Below are positions 43,130 through 54,113 of a stretch of DNA of 64,000 nt, in pieces. Below the pieces are notes generated by a model. That model was not told where the DNA came from and searched no databases. It saw nothing but the letters and a program-made list of their open reading frames with translations. This stretch comes from Cladopsammia gracilis (taxonomy: Eukaryota > Cnidaria > Anthozoa > Scleractinia > Dendrophylliidae): the NCBI GenBank assembly GCA_022457155.1, contig JAJGOT010000155.1, positions 500,001-564,000 of the forward strand, written 5' to 3'. Each line of letters opens with the position of its first letter. Within the stretch, counting starts at the first letter, position 1. The position numbers were made by a program, and so were the translations under genes.

Positions 43130-45229
43130 CTCCTGAACGCAGTGAAAAGCAGGTAGCGAATACTGTTGACCTCCCCTTCTCTACCGCCGAAACTATTATT
43201 CAGTTGATATATCTCATATTATTTATTATTTATTTATTTTACTTGACGGAACAGCACAGAATCGTTTTTGGCAGCGCCATCTAATGCCAAATGCATCCCG
43301 ATGCCTTGGGCAAATAGATATGCCAAGATGGCTTTCATTAATTTTGAATACACCTGAAAACAAGAAACAATAAAGTTATGAAACAAAATTGCGGGTGTCG
43401 AATCAGGGCTAGCTGAATACCCACTGTTATTCTAATAACGTTTGATCAATGTTGAATTTGTAACGTATAAACGCGCATACACAATATAGCAGGTTAAGAA
43501 TAGGATGCATGATGGAAGGGGTGGTTGAAGTCTAACTCGCACGCGTGTTCCTCGCGCGCGCGACCTCGAAATGCGCCTTATCGACACTTATCCTGAACTG
43601 GCGCTAAATTTTGGCTGTAAAAATCACGTGCGAAATACTCACACTTTTTTTTACACAGATGGGGACCTGTCTCTACCAAAATATAGTCTAGCGATAAAAA
43701 TGCGTTATTACATGTACTTGCGGATAAAGCAGGATAAACGGAAAACTGTCGCGCGCTCCACTTCCAAAATATATCGAGTTAACATTTTTTAATGACGACT
43801 AGCCCAGTTCACACGTAGTTACAGGTGTACAGAAAAATGCTATTTTAATTCGCTTACCTGCTCTGGCTAAGAGAAGTTCTGCCTCAGTTTTAATGGTTGA
43901 GTCAGCAAAGCCAGCACCATAAGACTTCAGGTGATTCTTGATGTCTTTGTCACAGTTTCCAATTGTAATACATTGGGAATTCGCTGGATCCACAATGCCC
44001 TCCAACTAGTCCGGCGTAGTTACACGAAGCCATTTACAAGACAGCTTCCTTAAAAGGTGCAGTTTTTTAATAACGACCGAGAACTAGTACGCTGTAAAGG
44101 AAAAGATTGAACTGAAATAGAAGCACGTGGCTCAAAGTAATGCGTGTAAATTTAATATTGCAAAACCAATGTCCAAATAAGCTAAAACCGTTGTCAAGCG
44201 GTCGCTCTGCGACATGTAACGCAATCTCAAATTTGAAACCACCAAAGATGCGTTCTTCCCTAATGCACTCCTAGATTTCTTCTGCATCTAGAAAGCACAC
44301 TCCAAGGTACGAATGACTTACACCCATAGATATTGTTCTGTGTGTTACAAAGTTATTTTTAAACGCAAAACATTCATATTTGTTTTTGATTTCACGTTTA
44401 TAAGAGTGCTTGACCTTTGACAAACCTCACCTGCTCATGTACACTCGCAAGTTGAAAATTTTGAACAAAACAGTCAAAATGTTCTATTTCTGCTCAAAAA
44501 TGGTAGCAAATTCTAGAAAATAGTCTTTTAAGGATGTGCTGTTGTCTGGCAGCAAGTATTGTTAAACCGTTTTGTTTAAAAATGTTGGTGTGTTGTGTCG
44601 GTGGTTGTGTTTATCCGAGCTTTCAGCATCGGACTGCCGTGAAAATAAAGCTCGAATTTCACGAAAGTACTACTTCCATTTTGCGGCCTCAAAAATTTTC
44701 TTTTGAGTTGCCCATGGTTTTGAAAACAGATTTTGAAAGATGAAATAATGCTTTTTTACGTGGTGTAAGACTCTGTACTGTAGGCCGTGTACCAGTCGAT
44801 GATTTTGGGCTCTGAACTTTGTCAATATTGCATTGGATGAAATCGCTGAAAATAATGTAAAAATTGAAAAATCTCCCAAATATTTCAATTTAGTTCAAAC
44901 TGAGAAAATAACGGCTTAAAATGTGTATAATTATCTACTTTGTATGATTAGTTATTTGTGGATCACAATAAAATTGTTTTAGTTTTTAAAATGAGGTCTC
45001 ATTAATGCACGGTGTCATACCCGTAAAACCCGGCACGGGAGGTGCGAAACCAAGATCACCTCGGTACGTCTAAACCAATTATCGGACAGAGGTAAAAAAT
45101 ATATTTTTGATAACAGTTTACCTAGGGCTACTTTGTGAATTTTTTTGATAATTTTGATATTTTTACTATTGCACGCCTCCGGTCGATATTTACGGACATC
45201 CGCTCTTAATTAGTTGAAAAAGCAACCTG

Positions 45230-45420
45230 AAAAAAAATCAGGCTTGAACGGGATTCGAACCCATGACCTGTGATGCCGGTGCAATGCCCTATCCACATCA
45301 AGCCACAGGGATATATGGTCAACTGCGAGTTCGTAATATATACCCGATGATAGTGAATACATATGAATGTGAATATATCAACTGCTTAAGTTGAGAGCAC
45401 ACTACGAGGATCACAGATTT
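45230..45420 (-). repeat. tRNA-derived SINE
   Basis: Minus strand: TGGCTTGATGTGGATAGGGC (A-box-like) and, at tRNA spacing, GGTTCGAATCC (B box), followed by CGTTCAAGCCTG and an A/T tail (ATTTTTTTTCAGG). The other end contains GAAATCTGTGATCCTCGTAG and TGTGCTCTCAACTTAA, which recurs in opposite orientation just left of the 4.5 kb element (about 40640-40675). Confidence 0.65.
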
Positions 45421-45499
45421 CACTCATGTTGATCCGCAGTTCAAATATATGATTTTCATGTATTCTCATTCATTTTGAATATATAATTAACATTTACAG

Positions 45500-45584
45500 G
45501 TAACGTTTGAAGGGATCGTGGGTAGCTCATATACCGGCGATATCGCTATCGATAGCGTGGAAATAACTGAAGGCAACTGTCCAG
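45500..45584 (+). CDS. Modular gene exon 11: MAM1, part 3
   Basis: Acceptor ATTTACAG, donor CCAG|GTGAAA, 85 nt, phase 0 to 1. Encodes [20 protein letters not shown] and TEGNCPG, the MAM C-terminus with I-A-I-D and the last Cys. Confidence 0.9.
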
Positions 45585-45882
45585 GTGAAACACCTATATT
45601 TTTTTCTATGGTGTACATGTAGTAACATTGCTGAAAACAACATTGAAATGAGGATAGCCATGTCAGTTTTAATCTGAATCTGGTATACCTCATACGACTA
45701 ATCAGTCTAAAAATTAAAATAATTTATTAAACCATATACATGTAAGCAAAAGACGGCTTCACCTAAGACAAATCGTCAATGGGAAAAGCTCACAAGCCTA
45801 AAACATGAGCTATGACAGGGCGATAAATAGGGTATTTATATAAAGCAACAACGATGATGTTATCGGTGTCTGTTTCTTGCAG

Positions 45883-46014
45883 TATCCTGTAGTTTTGATA
45901 AAGGATTGTGCCCTGGCTGGAGCCAATCTAAGTCAGATGACTTTGACTGGACACTTTATTCCGGTCCCACCCCGTCGTATGGTACAGGACCATCTTCAGA
46001 TCATAGTGGCTCAG
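45883..46014 (+). CDS. Modular gene exon 12: MAM2, part 1
   Basis: Acceptor TTTCTTGCAG, donor TCAG|GTTTGT, 132 nt, phase 1-1. Encodes CSFDKGLCPGWSQSKSDDFD then WTLYSGPTPSYGTGPSSDH. Directly follows MAM1 without a linker module. Confidence 0.9.
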
Positions 46015-46229
46015 GTTTGTTATCTTTCTATTCTTGGACCATAAAACCCAATATACTTTAGGGAAGGTTAGTTTTCTGGCATATTTCAATATGCCACGCT
46101 TAAAAGCGTGACTCCGACAGCAGACGATCGAAACATGTGAAAGATCCCAAAAGGAAATAAAAAGATGCCTTCGTCTTCTTTACCGAGTAGTCTAAGGAAA
46201 TCCAGGAAGCCCATTTGGACGTAACAGTG

Positions 46230-46625
46230 GAACCTCTATTACGGGGACACCTCTATTTAGGGTATACCTCTATTTAGGGGACAGCACCTCTATTAAGGGG
46301 ACACCTCTATTAAAGGGACACCTCTATTTAGAGCACACCTATAGTTAGGGGACACCAATATTAAGGGGATACCTCTACTAAAGGGACACCTCTATTTAGG
46401 GGGACACCTCTATTAAGGGGACACCTACTAAGAGAACACCTCTATTAAGGGAACACCTATATTTAGGGGACACCTCTATTAAGGGGACACCTCTATTTAG
46501 CGGACACCTCTATTAAGGGGACACCTGTATTTAGGGGACACCTCTATTAAGGCGACACCTCTATTAAGGGGAAACCTATATTTAGGGCACACCTATATTA
46601 AGGGAACACTTCTCTTGGTCTTGAT
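46230..46625 (+). repeat. Tandem array of an 18-20 bp CCTCTATTAAGGGGACA unit
   Basis: About twenty imperfect units alternate CCTCTATTAAGGGGACA and CCTCTATTTAGGGGACA within the intron between MAM2 parts 1 and 2. A second short-unit class (CCTATATTTAGGG) is interspersed. Confidence 0.9.
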
Positions 46626-46979
46626 GGTGTCCCATTAATGCAGGTTTCACTACATATGACAAGTTTTCTCGCAGCTAGGAGGCTAAGAGCTAAAAAGCAG
46701 CATTTCTGTTTAGAAAAAATAGGCTGAAATATAAACGAAACCAAAAAATGATATTAATGAATTAAGGATTCATGCTTACAAATCCTAAATAAAAATATTA
46801 TCGTCAATTGGGAACAAATATTAATATTAAAGAATGAAAAAACTGATTTACATTTATTTTTTCTGATTTGAGATTTAATTTCCAGTTTGGTTTTAATTTA
46901 ACAAAAAAAAACCGCAAACAAGAATGCAAAAAAAAAACAAAGAATGCAAATACTAAAATAAGCTGTACTCTTTTTACAG

Positions 46980-47212
46980 GGAAATATATGTATATCAAAG
47001 CTTCGTATTGGTCAAAAGGCGAGAAAGCCAAGCTTCTATTTGCAATACCTACATACAAATCGCCGTCATGCTTGACGTTTTACTATCACATGTATGGATC
47101 AGACATGGGAATTCTCAATGTCTTCAATGGAAATGATATAATATTCACCATGAAAGGAAATCAAGGCAACCTTTGGAAAAGAGTGTCAAGGACCGCGTCT
47201 TCCATTAACAAT
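46980..47212 (+). CDS. Modular gene exon 13: MAM2, part 2
   Basis: Acceptor CTTTTTACAG, donor AAT|GTATGT, phase 1 to 0. Encodes GKYMYIKASYWSKGEKAKLL, CLTFYYHMYGSDMGILNVFN and MKGNQGNLWKR. The N-glycosylation motif density is low. Confidence 0.88.
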
Positions 47213-47779
47213 GTATGTAAATGTTCTGCATTTCTTTGCAAAATCGTAGACGATCTTTGTTAAGGCGATTTTTGTTTTTGCTGTCACCGACAGATTTCAC
47301 TTGTTGTTTGTTCGTCCGCTTCAATCGCCGTTGTTGACAAGGTTAGATAAAACGATCAATGGATGTCCTGGATATAAAATGAGAAGGTCGAACCTGTTAG
47401 ATCAAGTATATAGAACATTCTTGTCCAGAGGAAAAAAATATGAAATAGCTTGGTAAAGTAAAGCAATCAAATTTTAGTTGTCTGGGATAAAAGAAGTTCA
47501 GTTTGGTGAAAAATTGAAATCTTTGAAAAAGGTGAAAAATATCAAAACGCCACTATTATTACCACTTCGGAGTCCCGCAGCAGCATAATTTCAAGGCTAA
47601 ACCCATAACAGCGTAACTTGCATATATAAAACATCACTGGTCATCTGTTAATGTGCTCACCTTCTATGAGGTTCCAAACAGCCCCACCGCATCCCACCCC
47701 TCCCCGGCAGAGCGTATGAGTTTGTTTGTAAATCCTTGATCACCTAGAGCACTTGATCACCTCAGATTCCATTTTCCAG

Positions 47780-47864
47780 ATATCATTTGAGGGTATAGTA
47801 GGATCGTCATATCGAAGTGACATTGCAATTGATGACGTTTCAGTTACCGAGGGAAATTGTCCAG
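47780..47864 (+). CDS. Modular gene exon 14: MAM2, part 3
   Basis: Acceptor TTTTCCAG, donor CCAG|GTGAGA, 85 nt. Encodes [20 protein letters not shown] and TEGNCPG. Confidence 0.88.
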
Positions 47865-48259
47865 GTGAGACTTATAGTGTAATATAGAAACAATAAAAGA
47901 AAATACATACCTCTTAATAACCGAGTTCGAGGGCCGTACTGTAAATTCCTTTGTGAAGCAAAGGAAATAGGAGACGTCTGTGTAACACCCAGGAATTGCT
48001 CCCAAAATATGCTTTTGTCCTTTATTCACTCAACAAATGATGCACTTTTTGCGATCGCTACACGTGTCTCAGAACTATTCCACTGCGCATGTCCGCACTT
48101 AGCCGACTAAAGTCTTACTGTGGAGGGGAACCACAGTTCTGTACATCTTACATCTGCGCGCAGGCTATGTTGTCTCAGATTTACAATCACAAGCCGAAGG
48201 CGAGTAACTGTAGATGTAATACAACATTTTCTTATGGTTTTCGTCTTTCTCCTTGCCAG

Positions 48260-48411
48260 GTAGCAAGATCGCTGTTAATCAATCAGTTGGCCTGATAAAT
48301 GTAACTAACGCAGGGTACAGTTCATTGGAATATTTTTGGACAATAGGAAATGTTGGTTTCAACCCCGCAACTGCACTTTTTTTAATCCAAGAAGTACATT
48401 TAATTTGCAGG
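48260..48411 (+). pseudogene. Modular gene exon 15: CUB2 first half, frameshifted
   Basis: Acceptor TTGCCAG, donor GCAG|GTACAT. It starts GSKIAVNQSVGLINVTNAGY, then SSLEYFWTIGNVGF; at about 48360 the CUB homology jumps to the next frame (NPATALFLIQEVHLIC). Length 152 nt instead of the 151 needed for phase 1 to 2. The leading Cys and the Cys before the Trp are also missing, so even a repaired frame would lack CUB disulfides. Confidence 0.65.
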
Positions 48412-48803
48412 TACATACATGTAAATTAGAGTGGTCTTCTTGTCTTATTATCGTAAGTTATTATTTGCCACATTAAGTAAATTACAATTCCGAAGTTTCT
48501 CACGATAAGAATTTCACATTGTATATTTACCCTAAATAAATTAACCATTCATTTAAAGTCTGAAGTGATTTCCATGAACGTTGTCTCACAGATCATCTTC
48601 TAAGCATCATGATGTAAAGATGCGATTAAGCGAGGCAATGTAATTGTATAACCGTATATTGTGCTCAAAAACAACTAATTTAGAGCCAAATTCTTTCTTT
48701 TAAATATTATAATCATTTAACTTTAACGTTTTAATAATTGCTTTTCATGGTCAAATATCTGATATCACTGAATTACATTTTTATCTATTTTAATATATTA
48801 CAG

Positions 48804-49000
48804 TGAATATTTGAAGATATTTGACGGCAATGGAACTTTGAGATATCAGCAAGGCGGCTGCTCGTCATCGAATCGCAGGTCACTGGTAGAGGTCCCATTC
48901 TTGAGTTCGCAGAACATCACGGCGAATATCTATCTGCATCCGCACAGAAGCGTCGTTAGAGCCCGGTACATGATTATGAGGAATGGTCTCAATAAAGGCG
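48804..49000 (+). CDS. Modular gene exon 16: CUB2 second half, donor lost
   Basis: Acceptor ATATTACAG, phase 2 to 1. Encodes SEYLKIFDGNGTLRYQQGGC then LSSQNITANIYLHPHRS and ARYMIMRNGLNKG. The expected donor after GGCG reads GATAAA instead of GT-xxx. Length (197 nt) fits CUB3 second half (200 nt), so the exon end is well placed and the donor is probably mutated. Confidence 0.7.
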
Positions 49001-49234
49001 GATAAAAAACGTATTGCAATCTAATAGCTAAATATTTCTTCATTGTCCACTTTATTCAAGATAAACATTTTTTCCTTAATTTATCTGGATATAATCAGAA
49101 GATTAAACACGTTAAATACTTTAAAACATTACAAATGATTTAAATCGTCTCATCGACGTGTTGACTTTATGCTGTGCTTCATATCGAACGTAGTAAGTTG
49201 TTAACTAAATCAGTATTTCCTCTCTTGATTGCAG

Positions 49235-49525
49235 CTTCTATGATTCCCGGCTGGAGTATTTCAGTCGAAAATACCACCTTCTCCAGCATATCTATCACGT
49301 GGACAAACCTCACAAGTTTTCTAAATCGACAGATCCGTCACTACATGATATTTTTTAATAGAACCAATAATGATGTTTTGGTTCAAAAAGTAACGCTTGG
49401 AAACAGACTATCCGCAAAAATTGATGGAGTCATACATTCAGCAAGTTATACTGTGGAGGTTTTTGGAGTTGACGAACTGGGACAATCATACAGAACTCTA
49501 GCAGTGAGCGCAACAACAAAGAACG
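49235..49525 (+). CDS. Modular gene exon 17: FN3-2
   Basis: Acceptor TTGATTGCAG, donor AACG|GTATGA, 291 nt, phase 1-1. Encodes IPGWSISVENTTFSSISITW, RQIRHYMIFFNRTN and ASYTVEVFGVDELGQSYRTL, a typical FN3 sandwich. Splice sites intact. Confidence 0.9.
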
Positions 49526-50060
49526 GTATGAAAAATATGTTATAATTTTTCCCTATTTGCTTCGTATCGAATTTTTTAACCAAAACATTTACTTGTTGTT
49601 TAAGAAAGGTTAAGAAGTTGTAGTTAAAAGCTAGACTTTTTCTACTGTTTCTAATATTTTTACGCATCTTGACGACGTCTAACCATGGACTTACAATTAA
49701 CTATCAGTTAAGTCGCAGCTATCGTCAAACTTTCAATCCATTCTTACTGCACTTTTAAATAAAACACACAAACTCTGAAGTTCAAAACTCAACTAACAGT
49801 TTCGTTTTTTGCCGCCCCAAATATCATAGCGGACGTCACAGGAAACAACGATGTTTCAAGCAAAATGGTCAAAAGGTCATGTTTGTGGATTGTGATTGGT
49901 TTGGTGAATTTCGAACCAATTTGTCATTTTCTGTTTTCACGGGTCCAATGTTTGTCGCCATAATTATTCTTAACGGCAGCCAAGGACCAAGGCAAATTTA
50001 ACAACCGTAGAAATATTCGTTCTGAAATAGATCCACGATATTCATTTTCTCTATTCATAG

Positions 50061-50262
50061 TTTCATGTGGTGCTCGGCCTATAGCTAGCAGTGCACGTAT
50101 AGTTGGTGGTACAGTTGCACCTGTAAACAGTTGGCCCTGGCAGGCAATGCTCAGATCAAGCAGTGGCAAACAATTTTGTGGAGGAACTTTGATTCATCCA
50201 CAATGGGTCCTTACGGCCACCCATTGCGTTTATGGAATGTCTTTGTCATCTGTAAAAGTAAG
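50061..50262 (+). CDS. Modular gene exon 18: trypsin-2, first half (His57)
   Basis: Acceptor CTATTCATAG, donor GTAAG|GTAAGG, phase 1 to 2. Encodes [48 protein letters not shown]. The residue before the catalytic His is Thr instead of the usual Ala. Activation site ARIVGG is intact. Confidence 0.9.
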
Positions 50263-50542
50263 GTAAGGAAAACAACTACACCTGTCGAACCGCTCTATTT
50301 TGTTTTTCTCGATTTGAATTAATTATTTAGCGAGCAACATCGTGATTGAGTGCTTTGGTGTGCTTTGCAACTCAATTTATTTCTTGTCAATTTTGTTACT
50401 TAAATTTCAAGTAAGATTGTTTATATCAGTTCATTCTTTCCAAAAGTCATATTTTTGCATAATTCTAGAACCATTGTTAAAGTTGACATTTTTGTCGCGG
50501 TTATATAGTTCATTACAATAGACATAATAAATGCCTCCATTG

Positions 50543-50996
50543 GAACGGTTTTCAATTGAGTATCGAAAGTATTTTTTCCATTGCTTCGGTTTTGCATTGC
50601 TACAGTGTACGCTCTATAATTGGCTAAAAATCTCACGCCACTTCATCAACCAATAGACAAATTCGGCTAACGCATTGTTGTACCCAATTGAAACCTTCTG
50701 GGAATAAAATTCTTTTTTCACAATATTTCCATATACATTCCATGTCAATACTTCATTGATATGGAAATATAACGAACAAAGAGTTCTAATCCCAAAAGGT
50801 TTGAATCGGGTACAACAATGCATGCGTTAGCCGAATTTATCTATCAGAAGAAAAACTAATCGAGACTTGCTCGCATGCGTTTTCCCGCTATTTGAGGTGT
50901 TCTGATTGGTTCATTGGATTGTCTGTAAGCCAGTTGTGATTGGCCAGAGTGATTACTTTGGTTTTTGTTTCACGACACTCAATTGAAAACTGCTCT
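50543..50996 (+). mobile_element. MITE of the CCAATCA-rich coral family, with nested insertion
   Basis: The left end AACGGTTTTCAATTGAG and right end CTCAATTGAAAACTGCTC are inverted repeats. The right half has GTTCTGATTGGTTCATTGGA and TGATTGGCCAGAGTGATTAC. A second hairpin element (50653-50843) is inserted in the middle. Lies in the intron between trypsin-2 exons. Confidence 0.75.
50653..50843. mobile_element. Small hairpin MITE nested in another MITE
   Basis: AAATTCGGCTAACGCA and TTGTTGTACCC at the left are mirrored by GGGTACAACAA and TGCGTTAGCCGAATTT at the right. About 190 bp, no coding capacity. Confidence 0.75.
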
Positions 50997-51071
50997 ATAT
51001 TTTTCATTCGATAAAGAAAAGAGGACTTTGTAAAAGCATTCATAGTAATATTGACACTTTCGTACGTTTAG

Positions 51072-51778
51072 ACTGGGAGCACATTATAGATTGAATACGT
51101 CTGTTGGAACAGAGCAGGATTTCGACGTTACAGAGATAATTCAACACGAAAACTATAACATACCAAATAGATGGAGCAATGATGTCGCTCTCCTTAAGTT
51201 GTCAAAACCTGCCAAGCTTGGGAAAGGAGTTGGTCTGGCCTGTCTTCCAAGTAATAGCTTTCAGCTTCCTTTTGACGATTCTAACAAAACTTGTTGGATC
51301 ACTGGTTGGGGAACAATTCGATATTACGGTCCTACGCCAACAGAACTCATGCAGGTTGATGTACCTCTGATATCGAAAAAACGCTGTATGAGTAGATATC
51401 CTGGTTCTATAGACGACACTATGATATGTGTTGGTAGAGACGTAGGTGGTGAAGGTTCTTGTCATGGAGACAGTGGGGGGCCGCTTGTGTGCGAGTTTAA
51501 CGGTATATGGCATCTTGAAGGTGTCACAAGTTGGGCTGGAATGCCATGTGCTGCACCCTTAAAGCCATCTGTGTACGCCAACGTCCGTACGTTAAAAACT
51601 TGGATAATTAGCAGAATTAGTGACGTTTCTCTTCCATCTCAGCCATGGTGTAATTTTGACATTGGATTATGCTCTGGTTGGCGTCAGTCTAAATCAGATG
51701 TCTTTGACTGGACACGTAATTCAGGTTCAACCCCATCATACTATACCGGCCCGTCATCCGATTACACAACGGGATCAG
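51072..51778 (+). CDS. Modular gene exon 19: trypsin-2 second half fused to MAM3 part 1
   Basis: Acceptor CGTTTAG, donor TCAG|GTAAAT, 707 nt, phase 2 to 1. Encodes SNDVALLKL (Asp102), CWITGWGTI and [15 protein letters not shown] (Ser195), then directly [20 protein letters not shown] of MAM3. The S1 pocket has Gly189, His192, Ala216 (SWAGMPC) and Ser226 (KPSVYANV) in place of Asp189, Gly216 and Gly226, so it is not trypsin-specific; small-residue, elastase-like preference is inferred. Trypsin and MAM share one exon here whereas in the first unit an intron separates them. Confidence 0.9.
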
Positions 51779-52895
51779 GTAAATAATATTGTAAAGTTGC
51801 TTTTCATTCACACGGACATTTCGGTTGGAAAATTGAATAGTTCACGTAATTCCGAAATCTTTAGAAATTGTGGACTGCCGTTTTGTTTGTATTTTCAGTT
51901 GATTTGCTAACATTTCCTAAATTTTATCATTTCAAAAGGTCAAGCATAATTTGTCAATGATTTATGAAATGTCCAATGTAATGGTTTAATCTGCATTATA
52001 TTGTTATACATATAACCGATTCCACTTAGCAAATATGTATATTAAATATATTTTCCTTTGTGTTCATATCACATAATTATCTATGTATACGTGATGACAG
52101 CCAGTAAATTGTTCTCAAGTTAGGTACAATTGCGTTTATCAGACTTTCAAAGCTCTATCCAATTGAGCTAATCAAGGCAACTGGAGAGTATAAGAATACA
52201 TATGGAACCAGTTTGAGGTTTTATATATTTTACACTTCTCTGATTGATCTTAAAAGATGCATCAGAAATTTAAAACAGTCACAGAATGTGAAAGAGACTG
52301 GCCAATTATAAAGGTTCTGGGCATAAGTAGTCTGAACAACACCTAAGACACCAACTTTAGAAACTGCCTAAGATGAAGTTTTCAAAAGAAATAAATTCTT
52401 GGAGAATCATCAGTCACATAAGACGACATATATAGACTTAAGTGATGTAAATAAACGTATGGTTGGTAGGCGCGAGTCTTACTCGATATATTTGACTGAA
52501 GTGACGTCGTGCAGGATCAATTCGATCCATATTATAATAGTGGTCTTTCTTCGGATCCAACAGTGGGTGAGGTGATTTATCTTCAGAACAGGTTCATTTC
52601 TACTTTTGTCTTCATCATCTTGTCAAATACTTCAGTTTACTTTAGGTGTTGGTAAATGTTTATTAATTTATTTTCAAAGTTGAGCTGAAATTCTGGTCAG
52701 ACGTGGTGATAAAAAAATGTATATTTACTCTTTTTCTGAAGAGAATGATTGTTAATGGTATATCCGAAGACAGATGAATTTTTATTTACATGGTGACTAT
52801 AAATAGCAATTTCCTTCAAGAATTTGAGACTTCATCGTGTTTTTTCTTTTCGTTTGAAAATATCTAAAATGTTTTTTTTTAACCTTCGCCTGCAG

Positions 52896-53137
52896 GCTAC
52901 TACATGTATATTGAGACGTTGGAGCCCCAACGGTATGGAGATAACGCAAAAATAGAATTTTCAGTTCCAAGTTCTGTTGCTAGGAACGTGTCCTGTCTGA
53001 CATTTTATTATCACATGTATGGAGACACAATAAATACTCTGAACGTCTACAATGGAAACTCCACAGTTTTTAAGAAATCAGGAAACCAGGGGTATAAATG
53101 GATAAAGGAAAAGATTACCTTGACTTTAAAAGACAAG
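52896..53137 (+). CDS. Modular gene exon 20: MAM3, part 2
   Basis: Acceptor CGCCTGCAG, donor CAAG|GTAAGT, phase 1 to 0. Encodes YYMYIETLEPQRYGDNAKIE, CLTFYYHMYGDTINTLNVYN and KSGNQGYKWIKEK. Confidence 0.9.
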
Positions 53138-53469
53138 GTAAGTAGCGTAGGATAGCCTTTTTCAATATACATTGTACCTGTACAATTGTTTATCACAGCA
53201 CGCCAACAGGCCATCTGCGCCATAAAAACTGTTAAATGGTTTCGTTCATCGCTAAACCAGTAGTTGATTCCAGTATGGCTGGACATTGCAACTAGTGCGA
53301 GGGTTGAGAGAAGTTGTATCCAATAACGAATCTTAATTTCTCAAGCTGTTATAATTACCATTATATATATTTTTTAATCTATTTTAATGTTTGTTTATAG
53401 AACAAAATAGAGCAGGTGCATGCATCGGTGATTATGTAATATTCCTTAGTTGTTAACTCCTAACTTTAG

Positions 53470-53554
53470 GTTACATTTGAGGGGATTGCAGGATCATCAT
53501 ATACTGGAGATATTGCTATTGATGACGTATCTATTACTGATGGGATGTGTAAAG
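53470..53554 (+). CDS. Modular gene exon 21: MAM3, part 3
   Basis: Acceptor AACTTTAG, donor AAAG|GTACCT, 85 nt. Encodes [20 protein letters not shown] and TDGMCKG. Nearly identical to the MAM4 counterpart at 59121-59205, indicating recent duplication of this unit. Confidence 0.9.
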
Positions 53555-53959
53555 GTACCTGTTACATTTATTGGCATATGTACTATGTTCACTCAAGCAT
53601 GCATCTACAGGTAACCAAAGGTTTACTATTCAGGCAACAAATGTGGTGGTTGGAAGACGAACATGGTATCCTTCTACTAACACTTGAACCCCGATTAAAC
53701 CTAGACATCAAAACAAAATAACCATTTACTTGTGCAGTAAAGTCTGATTACAAATAAATAGCCTTTAAAGAAATGTTTATTCACAGGTCAGTCATGTGAT
53801 GTTTATGACGTCATATTACGTGGAGATTTTGTCATGATCTAGGACGACGTCTAGTTTAACGGGAACAGCCCCTACCCCAATTTTGGATAAGTAACATTTT
53901 GTTATAGGAAAATATCAATGAAACGTGATCTGTCTAACACATTTATTTGTAATCTCTAG

Positions 53960-54113
53960 TTTGTGCGGAAACCTTGGATCAATTCTTCGGGAACCTGTAC
54001 ATCAAATACAACAAAAACTTTGACCCATATTGCAAGTGGTTCATTCGAAAATCTCAATCAAGTGATACAGTCGCAGTGATTTCAATCCGCGACATGTATT
54101 TAGGCCACTGCAG
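53960..54113 (+). CDS. Modular gene exon 22: CUB3 first half
   Basis: Acceptor ATCTCTAG, donor GCAG|GTACGT, phase 1 to 2. Encodes CAETLDQFFGNLYIKYN, FDPYCKWFIRKSQSSDTVAV and DMYLGHCR; the G-x-L, Y-C-x-W and Cys positions of CUB are intact, unlike CUB1 and CUB2. Confidence 0.88.

Larger units (their letters stand above)
40676..45205. mobile_element. 4.5 kb DNA transposon with about 0.8 kb inverted repeats and TTAA duplication
   Basis: The left arm (40676-41448) starts GAGCGGATGTCCGTAAATAT and is mirrored by the right arm (44405-45205) ending ATATTTACGGACATCCGCTC; they match closely along their length, with small gaps. TTAA flanks both outer ends (40672-40675 and 45206-45209). TTAA targets are used by piggyBac, Kolobok and Sola3. 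The interior 41449-44404 has no intact transposase; it carries a broken ORF family (42660-43129 minus) and a 113-bp palindrome. Apparent ORFs inside the arms (40993-41211 plus and its mirror 44670-44888 minus) are the same repeat read twice. Confidence 0.85.
39942..45499 (+). other. Large intron inside MAM1 hosting transposons
   Basis: The intron is 5.5 kb, most of it occupied by the TTAA-flanked element (40676-45205) and a SINE (45230-45420). 39942-40600 shows no feature. Phase 0 intron joining MAM1 parts 2 and 3. Confidence 0.8.

Noticed and set aside
43799..44005. 68-residue ORF inside the 4.5 kb element (minus)
   Set aside because: Considered as a transposase fragment; no DDE-type or zinc-finger motif visible.
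46110..46130. CAGACGATCGAAACATGTG, hammerhead-like
   Set aside because: GAAAC is present but no CUGANGA core at suitable spacing could be found.
46230..46625. CRISPR-like array
   Set aside because: Units are contiguous without unique spacers and the genome is eukaryotic; it is a tandem repeat.
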